From positions 62,001 to 126,000 of the forward strand of contig JAUTCN010000007.1 in the NCBI GenBank assembly GCA_030673965.1: a stretch of 64,000 nucleotides of DNA. Reading direction: 5' to 3'. Below are positions 1-6,500 of this stretch, piece by piece. The notes below the pieces were generated by a model that saw only the letters and a list, made by a program, of their open reading frames with translations, searched no databases and was not told the origin of the DNA. The stretch comes from Fusobacterium sp. JB019 (GTDB taxonomy: Bacteria; Fusobacteriota; Fusobacteriia; Fusobacteriales; Fusobacteriaceae). The translations under genes were made by a program, and so were the position numbers. Within the stretch, counting starts at the first letter, position 1, and each line of letters starts with the position of its first letter.

Positions 1-1711
1 CAACTCCTTTTATTTTTAACATTTCCCATCTGTTTTTAGGTTTTTTTTCAGCCATTTCCATAAGAGTAAAATCAGAAAAAATTATATAGGGGGCTACATT
101 TTCGTGAATACTTATTTCTTTTCTTATATTATTTAAACTTTTAAATAGAGGATCATTATAAAAATTTAAATAAACTGTCTCATTTATTTTTCTATAAATT
201 TTCTTTTTGTCTTTTATTATATCAAAAGATATTTTATTAAGTTTAAGTACAGGAAAACTTCCAGCAGTTAATTCAATAAAACTTTCTGAAATTAAGAAAT
301 TTAAAAATTCTTCCAACCAATTTTGGTCTTTATTTTTCATTAAACCAAAAGTGCTTATTTTATTTAAACCTTTTCTTTCTATTTTTGAATCAGCTTTTCC
401 TAAAAGGATATTAACTAAAGTAGAGGTTCCTATTTTTTCTTTAGCTCTTCCAATACAAGAAATAACAATTTTACCATCAATAGTTAAATTTTCAATATCT
501 TTAGCATTTTTACAGTTTCCACAATTACCGCAGTAATTTTTTATTCGTTTATCACCAAAATATTTTAAAATATATTCTCGATAACATGTTTCTAAATAGG
601 CATAATTTACCATATCATCTAATTTACTTCTTTTTATCTTTATAAATGTATCACTTGCTACATCGTTGGAATTTATAAAAAATTCTTGAGTAGCTACATC
701 TTCTTCGAAGAAAAGTAAGATAGCTTCACTTGGAAGACCATCTCTTCCTGCTCTACCAGCCTCTTGATAATAACTTTCTAAATCCTTAGGAATATTTCTG
801 TGAATAACATAACGAACATTAGATTTATCAATACCCATTCCAAATGCATTTGTTGCAATCATAACTTTTATATTGTCTTTTAAAAAGTTTTCCTGGGATA
901 TTGTTCTTTCTTTTTTTGACATTCCAGCATGGTATTTACCAACATTTAATTGTTTTATATCTTTAAAATACTGATAAAGATTATCTACCTCTTTTCTAGT
1001 TGAGGCATAAATTATTCCAGACATCTCTTTATGACTTTTGATATATCTAATAATATAAGCTTCAGGGTTAATATTTTTTTCAACCTTAAAAAAAATATTT
1101 TTTCTATCAAAGCCATCAATATATTTTATAGGATTTTTTAATTTCAAAAGAGCTTCTATATCTTTAACAACTCTTGGAGTAGCAGTAGCAGTAAGAGCAA
1201 GAATTGGTATATTTTTTTCTAAAATTTCAATAAAGTTAGGGATTTTTAAATAACTTGTCCTAAAATCATGACCCCATTGAGAAATACAATGGGCTTCATC
1301 AATTGCAATCATTGAGATATCTAAAGATTTTAAAAAATTTATAAATTTTTTATTTTCTAATTTTTCAGGAGAAAGATAAAGTAATTTTATTTTTTTAGTT
1401 TTTAATTTTGAACAAGATTCAAAAAATTCTTCTTTAGACAAAGTGGAATTAATAGAAATTGCAGGTATTCCAAGAATTTTTAAACTATCTACTTGATCTT
1501 TCATAAGAGATATAAGTGGTGAAATAACAATGGTTAATCCTGGGAAAATTAAAGATGGTATTTGGAAACAAATAGATTTTCCTCCTCCTGTAGCCATAAT
1601 TCCAATAATATTTTTTTTATTAAGTATATTTTTAATTATGTTAGCTTGTCCTTTTCTAAAAGCGGTGTAACCATATTTTTGTTTTAAAATTTGCAGAGCT
1701 TTTTTTTCCAT
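1..1711 (-). CDS. recQ: ATP-dependent DNA helicase RecQ (3' end outside window)
   Basis: This is a 3'-to-5' DNA helicase of recombination and replication-fork repair. The reading frame starts at ATG 1711 behind an AAAGGAA ribosome site and stays open to the window edge (570 residues seen). Visible motifs are Walker A ATGGGKS (residues 40-46), DEAH (138-141), TATAT (about 174-178) and the QEAGRAGRDG motif VI (about 316-325). The RecQ zinc-binding cysteines C376, C394, C397 and C400 follow, then a winged-helix region, and near the left edge the start of an HRDC domain (YIIFSDFTLMEMA). E. coli RecQ has about 609 residues, so only about 40 are missing. It does not look like part of an operon with the rightward ferredoxin gene next to it. 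Confidence 0.96.
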   Translation of the reverse strand, partial: MEKKALQILKQKYGYTAFRKGQANIIKNILNKKNIIGIMATGGGKSICFQIPSLIFPGLTIVISPLISLMKDQVDSLKILGIPAISINSTLSKEEFFESCSKLKTKKIKLLYLSPEKLENKKFINFLKSLDISMIAIDEAHCISQWGHDFRTSYLKIPNFIEILEKNIPILALTATATPRVVKDIEALLKLKNPIKYIDGFDRKNIFFKVEKNINPEAYIIRYIKSHKEMSGIIYASTRKEVDNLYQYFKDIKQLNVGKYHAGMSKKERTISQENFLKDNIKVMIATNAFGMGIDKSNVRYVIHRNIPKDLESYYQEAGRAGRDGLPSEAILLFFEEDVATQEFFINSNDVASDTFIKIKRSKLDDMVNYAYLETCYREYILKYFGDKRIKNYCGNCGNCKNAKDIENLTIDGKIVISCIGRAKEKIGTSTLVNILLGKADSKIERKGLNKISTFGLMKNKDQNWLEEFLNFLISESFIELTAGSFPVLKLNKISFDIIKDKKKIYRKINETVYLNFYNDPLFKSLNNIRKEISIHENVAPYIIFSDFTLMEMAEKKPKNRWEMLKIKGV

Positions 1712-1829
1712 AAAATAATTATTCCTTTCGTTAAAATTGTTTATTAACTTTATAATATATTATACTACAATATATAAAAAAATATATTTAAAAATCAGGT
1801 GTAACATGTTAATATATATTGTACTAAAA

Positions 1830-1880
1830 TTAACTGTAGTTAAAAAATATCTTGACTTTTATATGGATATAATGTATATT
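1830..1880 (+). promoter_or_regulatory. Promoter of ferredoxin 1 with upstream palindrome
   Basis: TTGACT (1852-1857) and TATATT (1875-1880) are 17 bases apart and precede the ferredoxin gene at 1928. Just upstream lies a perfect inverted repeat, TTAACT-GT-AGTTAA (1830-1843), placed where an activator or an upstream repressor could bind. The binding protein is unknown. Confidence 0.55.
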
Positions 1881-1927
1881 AAAATTATCACCAAAACAAA
1901 GATTTAAAGTTTAATAGGAGGTAGAAG

Positions 1928-2098
1928 ATGCACGTAATAGATCAAGATACTTGTATAGGATGTGGAGCTTGTGAAGGAACTTGTCCAGTAGGAGCTATAG
2001 CAGCAAATGACGAAGGAAAGTTCTCTATCAATGACACATGTATTGATTGTGGAGCATGTGCTGGAGGATGTCCAGTAGGAGCTATCGCAGGAGAATAA
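1928..2098 (+). CDS. 2[4Fe-4S] ferredoxin, copy 1
   Basis: This small clostridial-type ferredoxin has 56 residues. It carries one electron per cluster between oxidoreductases in the anaerobic cytoplasm. Two complete CxxCxxCxxxCP motifs are present, C9/C12/C15/C19 and C38/C41/C44/C48. The start ATG at 1928 follows AGGAGG (1917-1922). A second gene at 4219 encodes almost the same protein (differences at residues 2, 4, 26 and 39 and in the tail), so this is a recent duplicate or a gene-converted pair. It is a single-gene transcription unit with its own promoter and terminator. The specific redox partner cannot be read from the sequence. Confidence 0.95.
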   Translation: MHVIDQDTCIGCGACEGTCPVGAIAANDEGKFSINDTCIDCGACAGGCPVGAIAGE

Positions 2099-2116
2099 TT
2101 TAAGTGAATTAATCTC

Positions 2117-2150
2117 AAAAAAGGAGCTACATTGGTAACTCCTTTTTTTT
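2117..2150 (+). terminator. Rho-independent terminator of ferredoxin 1
   Basis: The arms AAAAAAGGAGCTAC (2117-2130) and GTAACTCCTTTTTT (2135-2148) pair with one mismatch around a 4-base loop and run into a T tract. The hairpin core is the same as in the terminator at 3081-3122. Confidence 0.85.
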
Positions 2151-2160
2151 ATATTTAAAA

Positions 2161-2526
2161 TTATTTCAGATTAAAATATTTTCTAATACATTCGAAGGTT
2201 TCATCACTTATACAATGTTCAACTTTACAGGCATCAGTTTCTGCAGTGCTTTCAGAAACTCCTATAGATATAAAGAGTTTTTTTAAATAATTGTGTTTGT
2301 CATAAATTTTTTTGGCTAAAATTTTTCCTGAGTTAGTTAATAATATAAAACCATTTTCATCCATAGTTATATAGTTAGCTTCTCTTAATTTTTTCATAGC
2401 AATACTTATACTGGATTTCTTATACCCAGTTTCGTTAACTATATCAATTGATCTAACATTGCCTATTTTATTTTTTAAAAGTAATATAGTTTCTAAGTAA
2501 TCTTCAGATGATTTATTTGTTTTCAT
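2161..2526 (-). CDS. DtxR/MntR-family metal-dependent repressor
   Basis: This 121-residue protein is a short DtxR-type regulator that senses Fe(II) or Mn(II). The N-terminal winged helix starts with SSEDYLETILLL, and the recognition region is NETGYKKSSISIAMKKL. The metal and dimerisation domain follows, with the family signature IYDKHNYLKKL, then DACKVEHCISDETFE, which holds likely ligand residues Cys, Glu and His. It lacks the C-terminal SH3-like domain of long DtxR, so it is closer to MntR/TroR in size. The GTG at 2532 lies directly against the Shine-Dalgarno AGGAGA (2534-2539), while the ATG at 2526 has a normal 6-7 base spacing, so 2526 was chosen. It diverges from feoA, whose promoter carries a DtxR-like palindrome, making feoA its most likely target. 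Confidence 0.88.
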   Translation of the reverse strand: MKTNKSSEDYLETILLLKNKIGNVRSIDIVNETGYKKSSISIAMKKLREANYITMDENGFILLTNSGKILAKKIYDKHNYLKKLFISIGVSESTAETDACKVEHCISDETFECIRKYFNLK

Positions 2527-2595
2527 GATCACTCTCCTAAATAGATATTTTAATTAAATGTTAACATAGAGAAAAATAAATATCAAATATTTTAA

Positions 2596-2624
2596 TTGAC
2601 TTTAAATTAAGCTTGTGGTAAAAT
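2596..2624 (+). promoter_or_regulatory. Promoter of feoA
   Basis: TTGACT (2596-2601) and TAAAAT (2619-2624) are separated by 17 bases, a near-consensus sigma-70 promoter. The palindrome at 2629-2652 covers the expected transcription start. Confidence 0.75.
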
Positions 2625-2628
2625 TCTC

Positions 2629-2652
2629 TTAAGTTAGATTAGACTAACTTAA
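2629..2652 (+). promoter_or_regulatory. Palindromic operator overlapping the feoA transcription start
   Basis: TTAAGTTAG (2629-2637) and CTAACTTAA (2644-2652) form a perfect 9-base inverted repeat with a 6-base spacer. The half site resembles the DtxR/IdeR half site (TTAGGTTAG), although the classical spacer is one base. A metal-bound DtxR protein from the neighbouring gene would block transcription here. The spacing difference leaves room for another regulator. Confidence 0.65.
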
Positions 2653-2696
2653 GATTTGACTGACAAATTAAAAATTGACATTTAAGGAGTGAAGTT

Positions 2697-2909
2697 ATGG
2701 AACCTTTAAGTTTTTCAAAAATAGGGGATAGAAAAAAAATACTAAAAATAACTGGAAAAGATGAAGTAAGACAACATTTAGCTGAGTTAGGTTTTGTTGT
2801 TGGAGCAGAAATATTTATTGTTTCAAAAATAGGTAAAAATATGATTTTATCTATAAAAGAATCGAGAATTGGTTTGGATATGAGCATGGTGAATAGAATA
2901 ATGGTTTAA
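2697..2909 (+). CDS. feoA: FeoA-domain protein, ferrous iron transport accessory
   Basis: This 70-residue protein is a single SH3-like FeoA domain. The family pattern is clear: MEPLSFSKIGDRKKILKI, then HLAELGFVVGAEIFIVSK, and the end SRIGLDMSMVNRIMV. FeoA binds the cytosolic part of the FeoB ferrous iron channel. The ATG follows AAGGAG (2684-2689) at good spacing. The next gene is the small Cys-rich membrane protein that usually follows feoB, yet feoB itself is not in the locus or elsewhere in the window. The unit may therefore have lost feoB, or it may serve a distant feoB. Confidence 0.9.
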   Translation: MEPLSFSKIGDRKKILKITGKDEVRQHLAELGFVVGAEIFIVSKIGKNMILSIKESRIGLDMSMVNRIMV

Positions 2910-2924
2910 TATAAAGGAGAAATT

Positions 2925-3104
2925 ATGAATATAGCTACAATAATAGTAGGGATGATTGTATTTATTATATTTGTTTTAGTTTTAAGAAAAATAATAAAAG
3001 ATAAAAAAAATCACAAGTGTTCATGTGGATGTTCTACTTGTGGATGCTCAGATGTTTGCCATCCTAATAAAAATGATAAAGATAATAAAAAGGAGTTACG
3101 TTAG
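2925..3104 (+). CDS. FeoB-associated Cys-rich membrane protein (FeoC-like)
   Basis: This 59-residue protein has one N-terminal membrane helix (residues 3-20, very Ile/Val/Phe rich), a basic stretch RKIIKDKKNHK, and a Cys-rich tail with C32, C34, C36, C39, C41 and C45 that could bind iron or zinc. It matches the family of small proteins found downstream of feoB in clostridia and fusobacteria. The start ATG at 2925 has AAGGAG upstream. Unusually, the last codons lie inside the terminator hairpin (3081-3122), so the tail NDKDNKKELR is shaped by RNA structure. It is only 15 bases from feoA, so the two are co-transcribed. Confidence 0.85.
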   Translation: MNIATIIVGMIVFIIFVLVLRKIIKDKKNHKCSCGCSTCGCSDVCHPNKNDKDNKKELR

Positions 3105-3122
3105 TAACTCCTTTTTATTATC
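3081..3122. terminator. Bidirectional terminator shared by the feoA operon and the flavodoxin gene
   Basis: A perfect 19-base stem (3081-3099 with 3104-3122) surrounds a 4-base loop, with A and T runs on both sides. It contains the stop codon of the rightward gene and abuts the stop of the leftward gene. Confidence 0.9.
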
Positions 3123-3123
3123 T

Positions 3124-3945
3124 TTATATGAATAATTCAGGTTCAGCTCTACGTGTAAATTGATTTTCTAATTCGTGTTGATGATATAAATAATTTGCAT
3201 CATCATAATATTTTGCTCCAACAGGGCATTCTTTAACACAAGCGCAGCATTTAATACAAATACCATTAATTTCACTTACGTTTTTAGGGTTGATAGATTC
3301 CATAGGACAAATACTAGCACATAAACCACAGTTAATACAATTGTCATTAGTTAAAGGTTTAACTTTTCTTATATCAACAGCAACACCTTTAGAGTCTCTA
3401 GGTTTATAATAATATCTATATGGATATGGGGTACCATTAACCTCAATTAATTTATTAGCATCAAAACTAGAAGCTGAAATTTTATTAAAAATATCATCAG
3501 CAAATTTTGTAGCAATAGCTAAATCTTTTTCATCAGGTCTATTTTTTCCAAGAGTTTTAGAAAAAGAATGTTCTCCAATAAAAGCTCCTGCAGCAATAGG
3601 ATTAAATCCATCTTTTTTTAAGATATCTCTTAATTCAATTAAAGCATCATCATAATTTCTATTTCCATATAAAACAACAGGAATAGCTAATGCTCCGTTA
3701 CCAATTATTGTATCTAAATATTTTAAAAGTACATTAGGTACTCTTCCTGCAATAACAGGAACTCCAAAAATAACAATATCATTTTTATTGAATTTTTTTT
3801 CTAGAGATCTTACTTTTTTAAAAGTAAAATTATATTCTTCAAAATCAACATCAAACTTATCAGATAAAACTTTTCCTAGGTGAGTGACAATTCTTTTTGT
3901 TGTCCCAGTTCCTGAAAAGTACATTCCCCAAACTTTTTTTTTCAT
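3124..3945 (-). CDS. EFR1-type flavodoxin/ferredoxin fusion protein
   Basis: This 273-residue protein joins an N-terminal flavodoxin-like domain with a C-terminal pair of [4Fe-4S] motifs. The FMN phosphate loop reads SGTGTTKR (about residues 11-18). The Fe-S motifs are CINCGLCASICP and CIKCCACVKECP in the last 80 residues. Family members (EFR1) act as soluble internal electron relays, with an unknown substrate. ATG 3957 is embedded in the Shine-Dalgarno GGAGGG that serves ATG 3945, so the shorter start is used. It is convergent with the feoA operon. An electron relay between two ferredoxin genes suggests a shared redox role, which is inference. Confidence 0.9.
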   Translation of the reverse strand: MKKKVWGMYFSGTGTTKRIVTHLGKVLSDKFDVDFEEYNFTFKKVRSLEKKFNKNDIVIFGVPVIAGRVPNVLLKYLDTIIGNGALAIPVVLYGNRNYDDALIELRDILKKDGFNPIAAGAFIGEHSFSKTLGKNRPDEKDLAIATKFADDIFNKISASSFDANKLIEVNGTPYPYRYYYKPRDSKGVAVDIRKVKPLTNDNCINCGLCASICPMESINPKNVSEINGICIKCCACVKECPVGAKYYDDANYLYHQHELENQFTRRAEPELFI

Positions 3946-4150
3946 AAATCCCTCCATTTAGCATATAAATTAGTTAATAATTTTAAAGTTTCATATCATT
4001 ATACAACAGTTTAACTTTTTTTACTACATTTAATTGAATTGTAAGACTATAAACCATAAGTTTAATTTGTCTTTCAAACTATTCTTGTTAGAGTATTTAA
4101 ATCATCAAAAATAATCTGTTTCAAAAAAAAACATATTTTTCAGAAAACGA

Positions 4151-4179
4151 TTGACAAAAAAAATAAGATATATTATAAT
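4151..4179 (+). promoter_or_regulatory. Consensus promoter of ferredoxin 2
   Basis: TTGACA (4151-4156) and TATAAT (4174-4179) are 17 bases apart, both perfect matches to the sigma-70 consensus. This predicts strong constitutive expression, stronger than for copy 1. Confidence 0.85.
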
Positions 4180-4218
4180 TATTTAGTAGAAAAACAATAA
4201 AACTTTAGGAGGTAGGAA

Positions 4219-4392
4219 ATGTACGTAGTAGATCAAGATACTTGTATAGGATGTGGAGCATGTGAAGGAACTTGTCCAGTAGGAGCAATAGCTGGAAACG
4301 ATGAAGGGAAATTCTCAATAAACGATACATGCGTTGATTGTGGAGCATGTGCTGGTGGATGTCCAGTAGGAGCTATCGTAGCAGGAGAGTAG
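4219..4392 (+). CDS. 2[4Fe-4S] ferredoxin, copy 2
   Basis: This 57-residue ferredoxin carries the same eight cysteines as the copy at 1928, C9/C12/C15/C19 and C38/C41/C44/C48. It is probably the main low-potential electron carrier for hydrogenase, pyruvate:ferredoxin oxidoreductase or 2-hydroxyglutaryl-CoA dehydratase activation. That list is general knowledge of fermenting anaerobes and is not read from this locus. The ATG follows AGGAGG (4207-4212). The consensus promoter and clean terminator make it a single-gene unit. The DNA of the two ferredoxin genes is nearly the same over about 160 bases, forming direct repeats. Confidence 0.95.
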   Translation: MYVVDQDTCIGCGACEGTCPVGAIAGNDEGKFSINDTCVDCGACAGGCPVGAIVAGE

Positions 4393-4411
4393 TATTAAAT
4401 ATACTTAATAT

Positions 4412-4445
4412 AAAAGGACCTAATATATTAGGTCCTTTTATATTT
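4412..4445 (+). terminator. Rho-independent terminator of ferredoxin 2
   Basis: The arms AAAAGGACCTAA and TTAGGTCCTTTT pair perfectly around a 4-base loop, followed by a T-rich stretch. Confidence 0.9.
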
Positions 4446-4482
4446 TTTGTATTTTATCTTTATAGAATTTATGAAATTGATT

Positions 4483-5271
4483 TTATTTTTTATATAAGTC
4501 TATTCTAAAATTATTATAGACAATAGGTTTAAATTTTGTAAATAAAGGATTTTTTTCAAAAAAATTCCATCTATCTTTTAATTCTTCCATTATTTTATGG
4601 CCTTTTATGTATTTTAATCCATTTTTTTCTAATAACAAAGGGTTATTATTTCCCCATTTAAACATAATATTTTCATTTATAGATTTTATAGATGGATTTA
4701 AACAAGGTTGATTTACAAATTCGTTAGGACACGACTCTATTATATAATGACAATTGTTAAAGTATTTTGTTAATTTACTAATAATAAAATTTACATTTCT
4801 TTCAGAAAAATACATCAAAAGACCCTCGAAAATAAAAATTCCTTTTCCTTTTGGCAATTTATTAAGAAAATCAAATTTTAAAATATCCCCCACAATATTA
4901 TGTTCTCTTAAAACAGGAGCAGTATTATTTTTTCTAAAATCAATTACCTCTTTTAAGTCAATATTAAACCAGTCGATGTTTTTTATTTGTAAACGTCTAT
5001 TTCTAAAATCTAATCCACATCCAATATTCACAATAAAATTAATTTCATTTTTAGAGATTAATTTTAGTAAAATTTTATCGATGATTAAAGTACGGGCAAT
5101 AGTTCCTGTAAAAGAAGCTATATCTTTATCTATTTCTGAAAAATTTAATATATTTTTGTTATTTTCAAAAAATTTAATAGCATTTTCATCATAAATAGTT
5201 TTTTCTCCTAAGGATTCTTTATATTTAAAATATAAAGGAATAAATAAAGTTTTTGATATATTATTAGTCAT
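4483..5271 (-). CDS. Class I SAM-dependent methyltransferase, LCM/PPM1-like
   Basis: This 262-residue protein belongs to the leucine carboxyl methyltransferase-like group of SAM-dependent methyltransferases. Motif I is FIVNIGCGLDFR, the acidic ribose-binding turn is FNIDLKEVIDFRK, and the family-typical segment IFEGLLMYFS follows. A basic segment near residue 61, GTIARTLIID, fits the LCM N-terminal SAM clamp. In bacteria these enzymes are often annotated as O-methyltransferases of secondary metabolites, and the substrate is not known here. The gene follows the AraC regulator on the same strand (103 bases away), so it may belong to the heme uptake regulon. The ATG has AGGAGG at good spacing. 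Confidence 0.82.
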   Translation of the reverse strand: MTNNISKTLFIPLYFKYKESLGEKTIYDENAIKFFENNKNILNFSEIDKDIASFTGTIARTLIIDKILLKLISKNEINFIVNIGCGLDFRNRRLQIKNIDWFNIDLKEVIDFRKNNTAPVLREHNIVGDILKFDFLNKLPKGKGIFIFEGLLMYFSERNVNFIISKLTKYFNNCHYIIESCPNEFVNQPCLNPSIKSINENIMFKWGNNNPLLLEKNGLKYIKGHKIMEELKDRWNFFEKNPLFTKFKPIVYNNFRIDLYKK

Positions 5272-5374
5272 AAAGACCTCCTCTTAATAATTAAATATTA
5301 TTTAAATACTAAAATTATTATATTAAAATAAAAAGCAGTTATCTACTCTAAAAAGTTTAAAGTAATCCGAAAAG

Positions 5375-6337
5375 TTAAAGGAATTTTTTTCTAAAATTTG
5401 AAGGAGAAATAGTCATATGTTGTTTAAAAGCAGCAGAAAATTTACTAGGGTTATCGTAACCTACAGTAGATGCAATTTCAGCGATAGTTTTATTTGTTGT
5501 TTTAATTAAAGAAACAGCATACAAAATTCTACATTCTTTAAAATAAGAATATACAGATTTTCCATAGATATTTTTAAAACATGCTTTTAAAGCAGTTAAG
5601 CTGATATTATGTTCTTTGGCTAAATCTTGTAGAGTTATATGTCTTGTTAAATCTTTAGTAATATGATTTCGAATATGTTTTACTTTTTCAACTTGTTCTT
5701 TTGAATAGTATTTTGGATAATTTAAAGATTTATTTAAAGATAAATTATTTATAAAAATTAAAATTTCAAGAGTTTTGATTTTTATAAGATTATATTTGTT
5801 ATTAATCAAAAGATTATATAGTTCTTGGAAAAGTAAAACTATTTTTTTATTAGAGTTTATTAAAAAAAACCATTCTTTACAAAGAAATTTATCAATAATA
5901 TCCTTAGTGTTTATAGAAAACTCTTTAAGGATATTTGATATTGAGAAGTTAAATTCTAAAGGATTAATACAAATGGAAATTCCTTCATAATATCCCATTG
6001 GGAAAAGAGAAAATTTAAATTTTGGGTTGCTTAAATTTATAGATAAATCTTTTTCTTTTAAATAGATATATTTGTTATCATTCATTTTACATTCAAATCT
6101 TCCTTTAAAACAATAATTTATTTCAATCAATTTTTTATTTTTTTTCTTATATTCAGGACAGTTGTAAGTATAAAATTTATTATAAATAACTGTAATTCCA
6201 GGAAAAATACTATAAAAAATCATTTCTCCTTTTCCTTTTAAAAATAAAAAATTTAAAGCTGTTTTTTTTTCTGAAAAATAAACTTCTTTTATAGAATATT
6301 TATCTTCAATAAAATTTTTTAAAAAATAGTTTTTCAT
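5375..6337 (-). CDS. AraC-family transcriptional regulator of the heme locus
   Basis: This 320-residue protein has a variable N-terminal sensing part and a C-terminal double helix-turn-helix of about 100 residues (RHITLQDLAKEHNIS, then TIAEIASTVGYDNPSKFSAAFK). The order and ending SPSNFRKKFL resemble PchR-type siderophore and heme regulators. An open frame reaches TTG 6412, but those bases form a perfect promoter (TTGACT, 17 bases, TATAAT). ATG 6337 is preceded by GGAGG and is the real start. It is divergent from hutW, with promoters about 30 bases apart, which suggests control of the heme operon. Confidence 0.9.
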   Translation of the reverse strand: MKNYFLKNFIEDKYSIKEVYFSEKKTALNFLFLKGKGEMIFYSIFPGITVIYNKFYTYNCPEYKKKNKKLIEINYCFKGRFECKMNDNKYIYLKEKDLSINLSNPKFKFSLFPMGYYEGISICINPLEFNFSISNILKEFSINTKDIIDKFLCKEWFFLINSNKKIVLLFQELYNLLINNKYNLIKIKTLEILIFINNLSLNKSLNYPKYYSKEQVEKVKHIRNHITKDLTRHITLQDLAKEHNISLTALKACFKNIYGKSVYSYFKECRILYAVSLIKTTNKTIAEIASTVGYDNPSKFSAAFKQHMTISPSNFRKKFL

Positions 6338-6383
6338 ACCATCCTCCAAGTATAATAAAGAATTGGATTCTTTGTCTTCAAAT

Positions 6384-6412
6384 ATTATACTTTCAAAAAG
6401 TTTGAAAGTCAA
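6384..6412 (-). promoter_or_regulatory. Promoter of the AraC regulator with an inverted repeat in its spacer
   Basis: On the minus strand TTGACT (6412-6407) and TATAAT (6389-6384) are 17 bases apart. The spacer region holds a perfect inverted repeat CTTTCAAA-CTT-TTTGAAAG (6408-6390). A protein bound there would block RNA polymerase directly, as expected for an iron- or heme-responsive repressor or for autoregulation. Confidence 0.8.
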
Positions 6413-6419
6413 ATATTTC

Positions 6420-6448
6420 TTGACAAAAAGGTTGGTCCCGTGTACAAT
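6420..6448 (+). promoter_or_regulatory. Promoter of the heme operon
   Basis: TTGACA (6420-6425) and TACAAT (6443-6448) are 17 bases apart. The spacer is GC-rich for this genome (GGTTGGTCCCGTG), which makes it a candidate binding sequence. The next gene starts at 6501. Confidence 0.8.
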
Positions 6449-6500
6449 TTTAATGTTTTATATGAAAAAAGGTATTTAAGATAAGAAAAGGAGTAGATAG

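Noticed and set aside
207-536. Open frame of 109 codons on the plus strand inside recQ
   Set aside because: It is antisense to a conserved helicase and has no ribosome site.
3946-3957. Start of the flavodoxin fusion at ATG 3957
   Set aside because: This ATG is part of the GGAGGG ribosome site for ATG 3945.
4754-5194. Open frame of 146 codons on the plus strand
   Set aside because: It is antisense to the methyltransferase, whose motifs are clear.
6338-6412. N-terminal extension of the AraC regulator from TTG 6412
   Set aside because: These bases form TTGACT, 17 bases, TATAAT plus an inverted repeat, and ATG 6337 has an excellent ribosome site.
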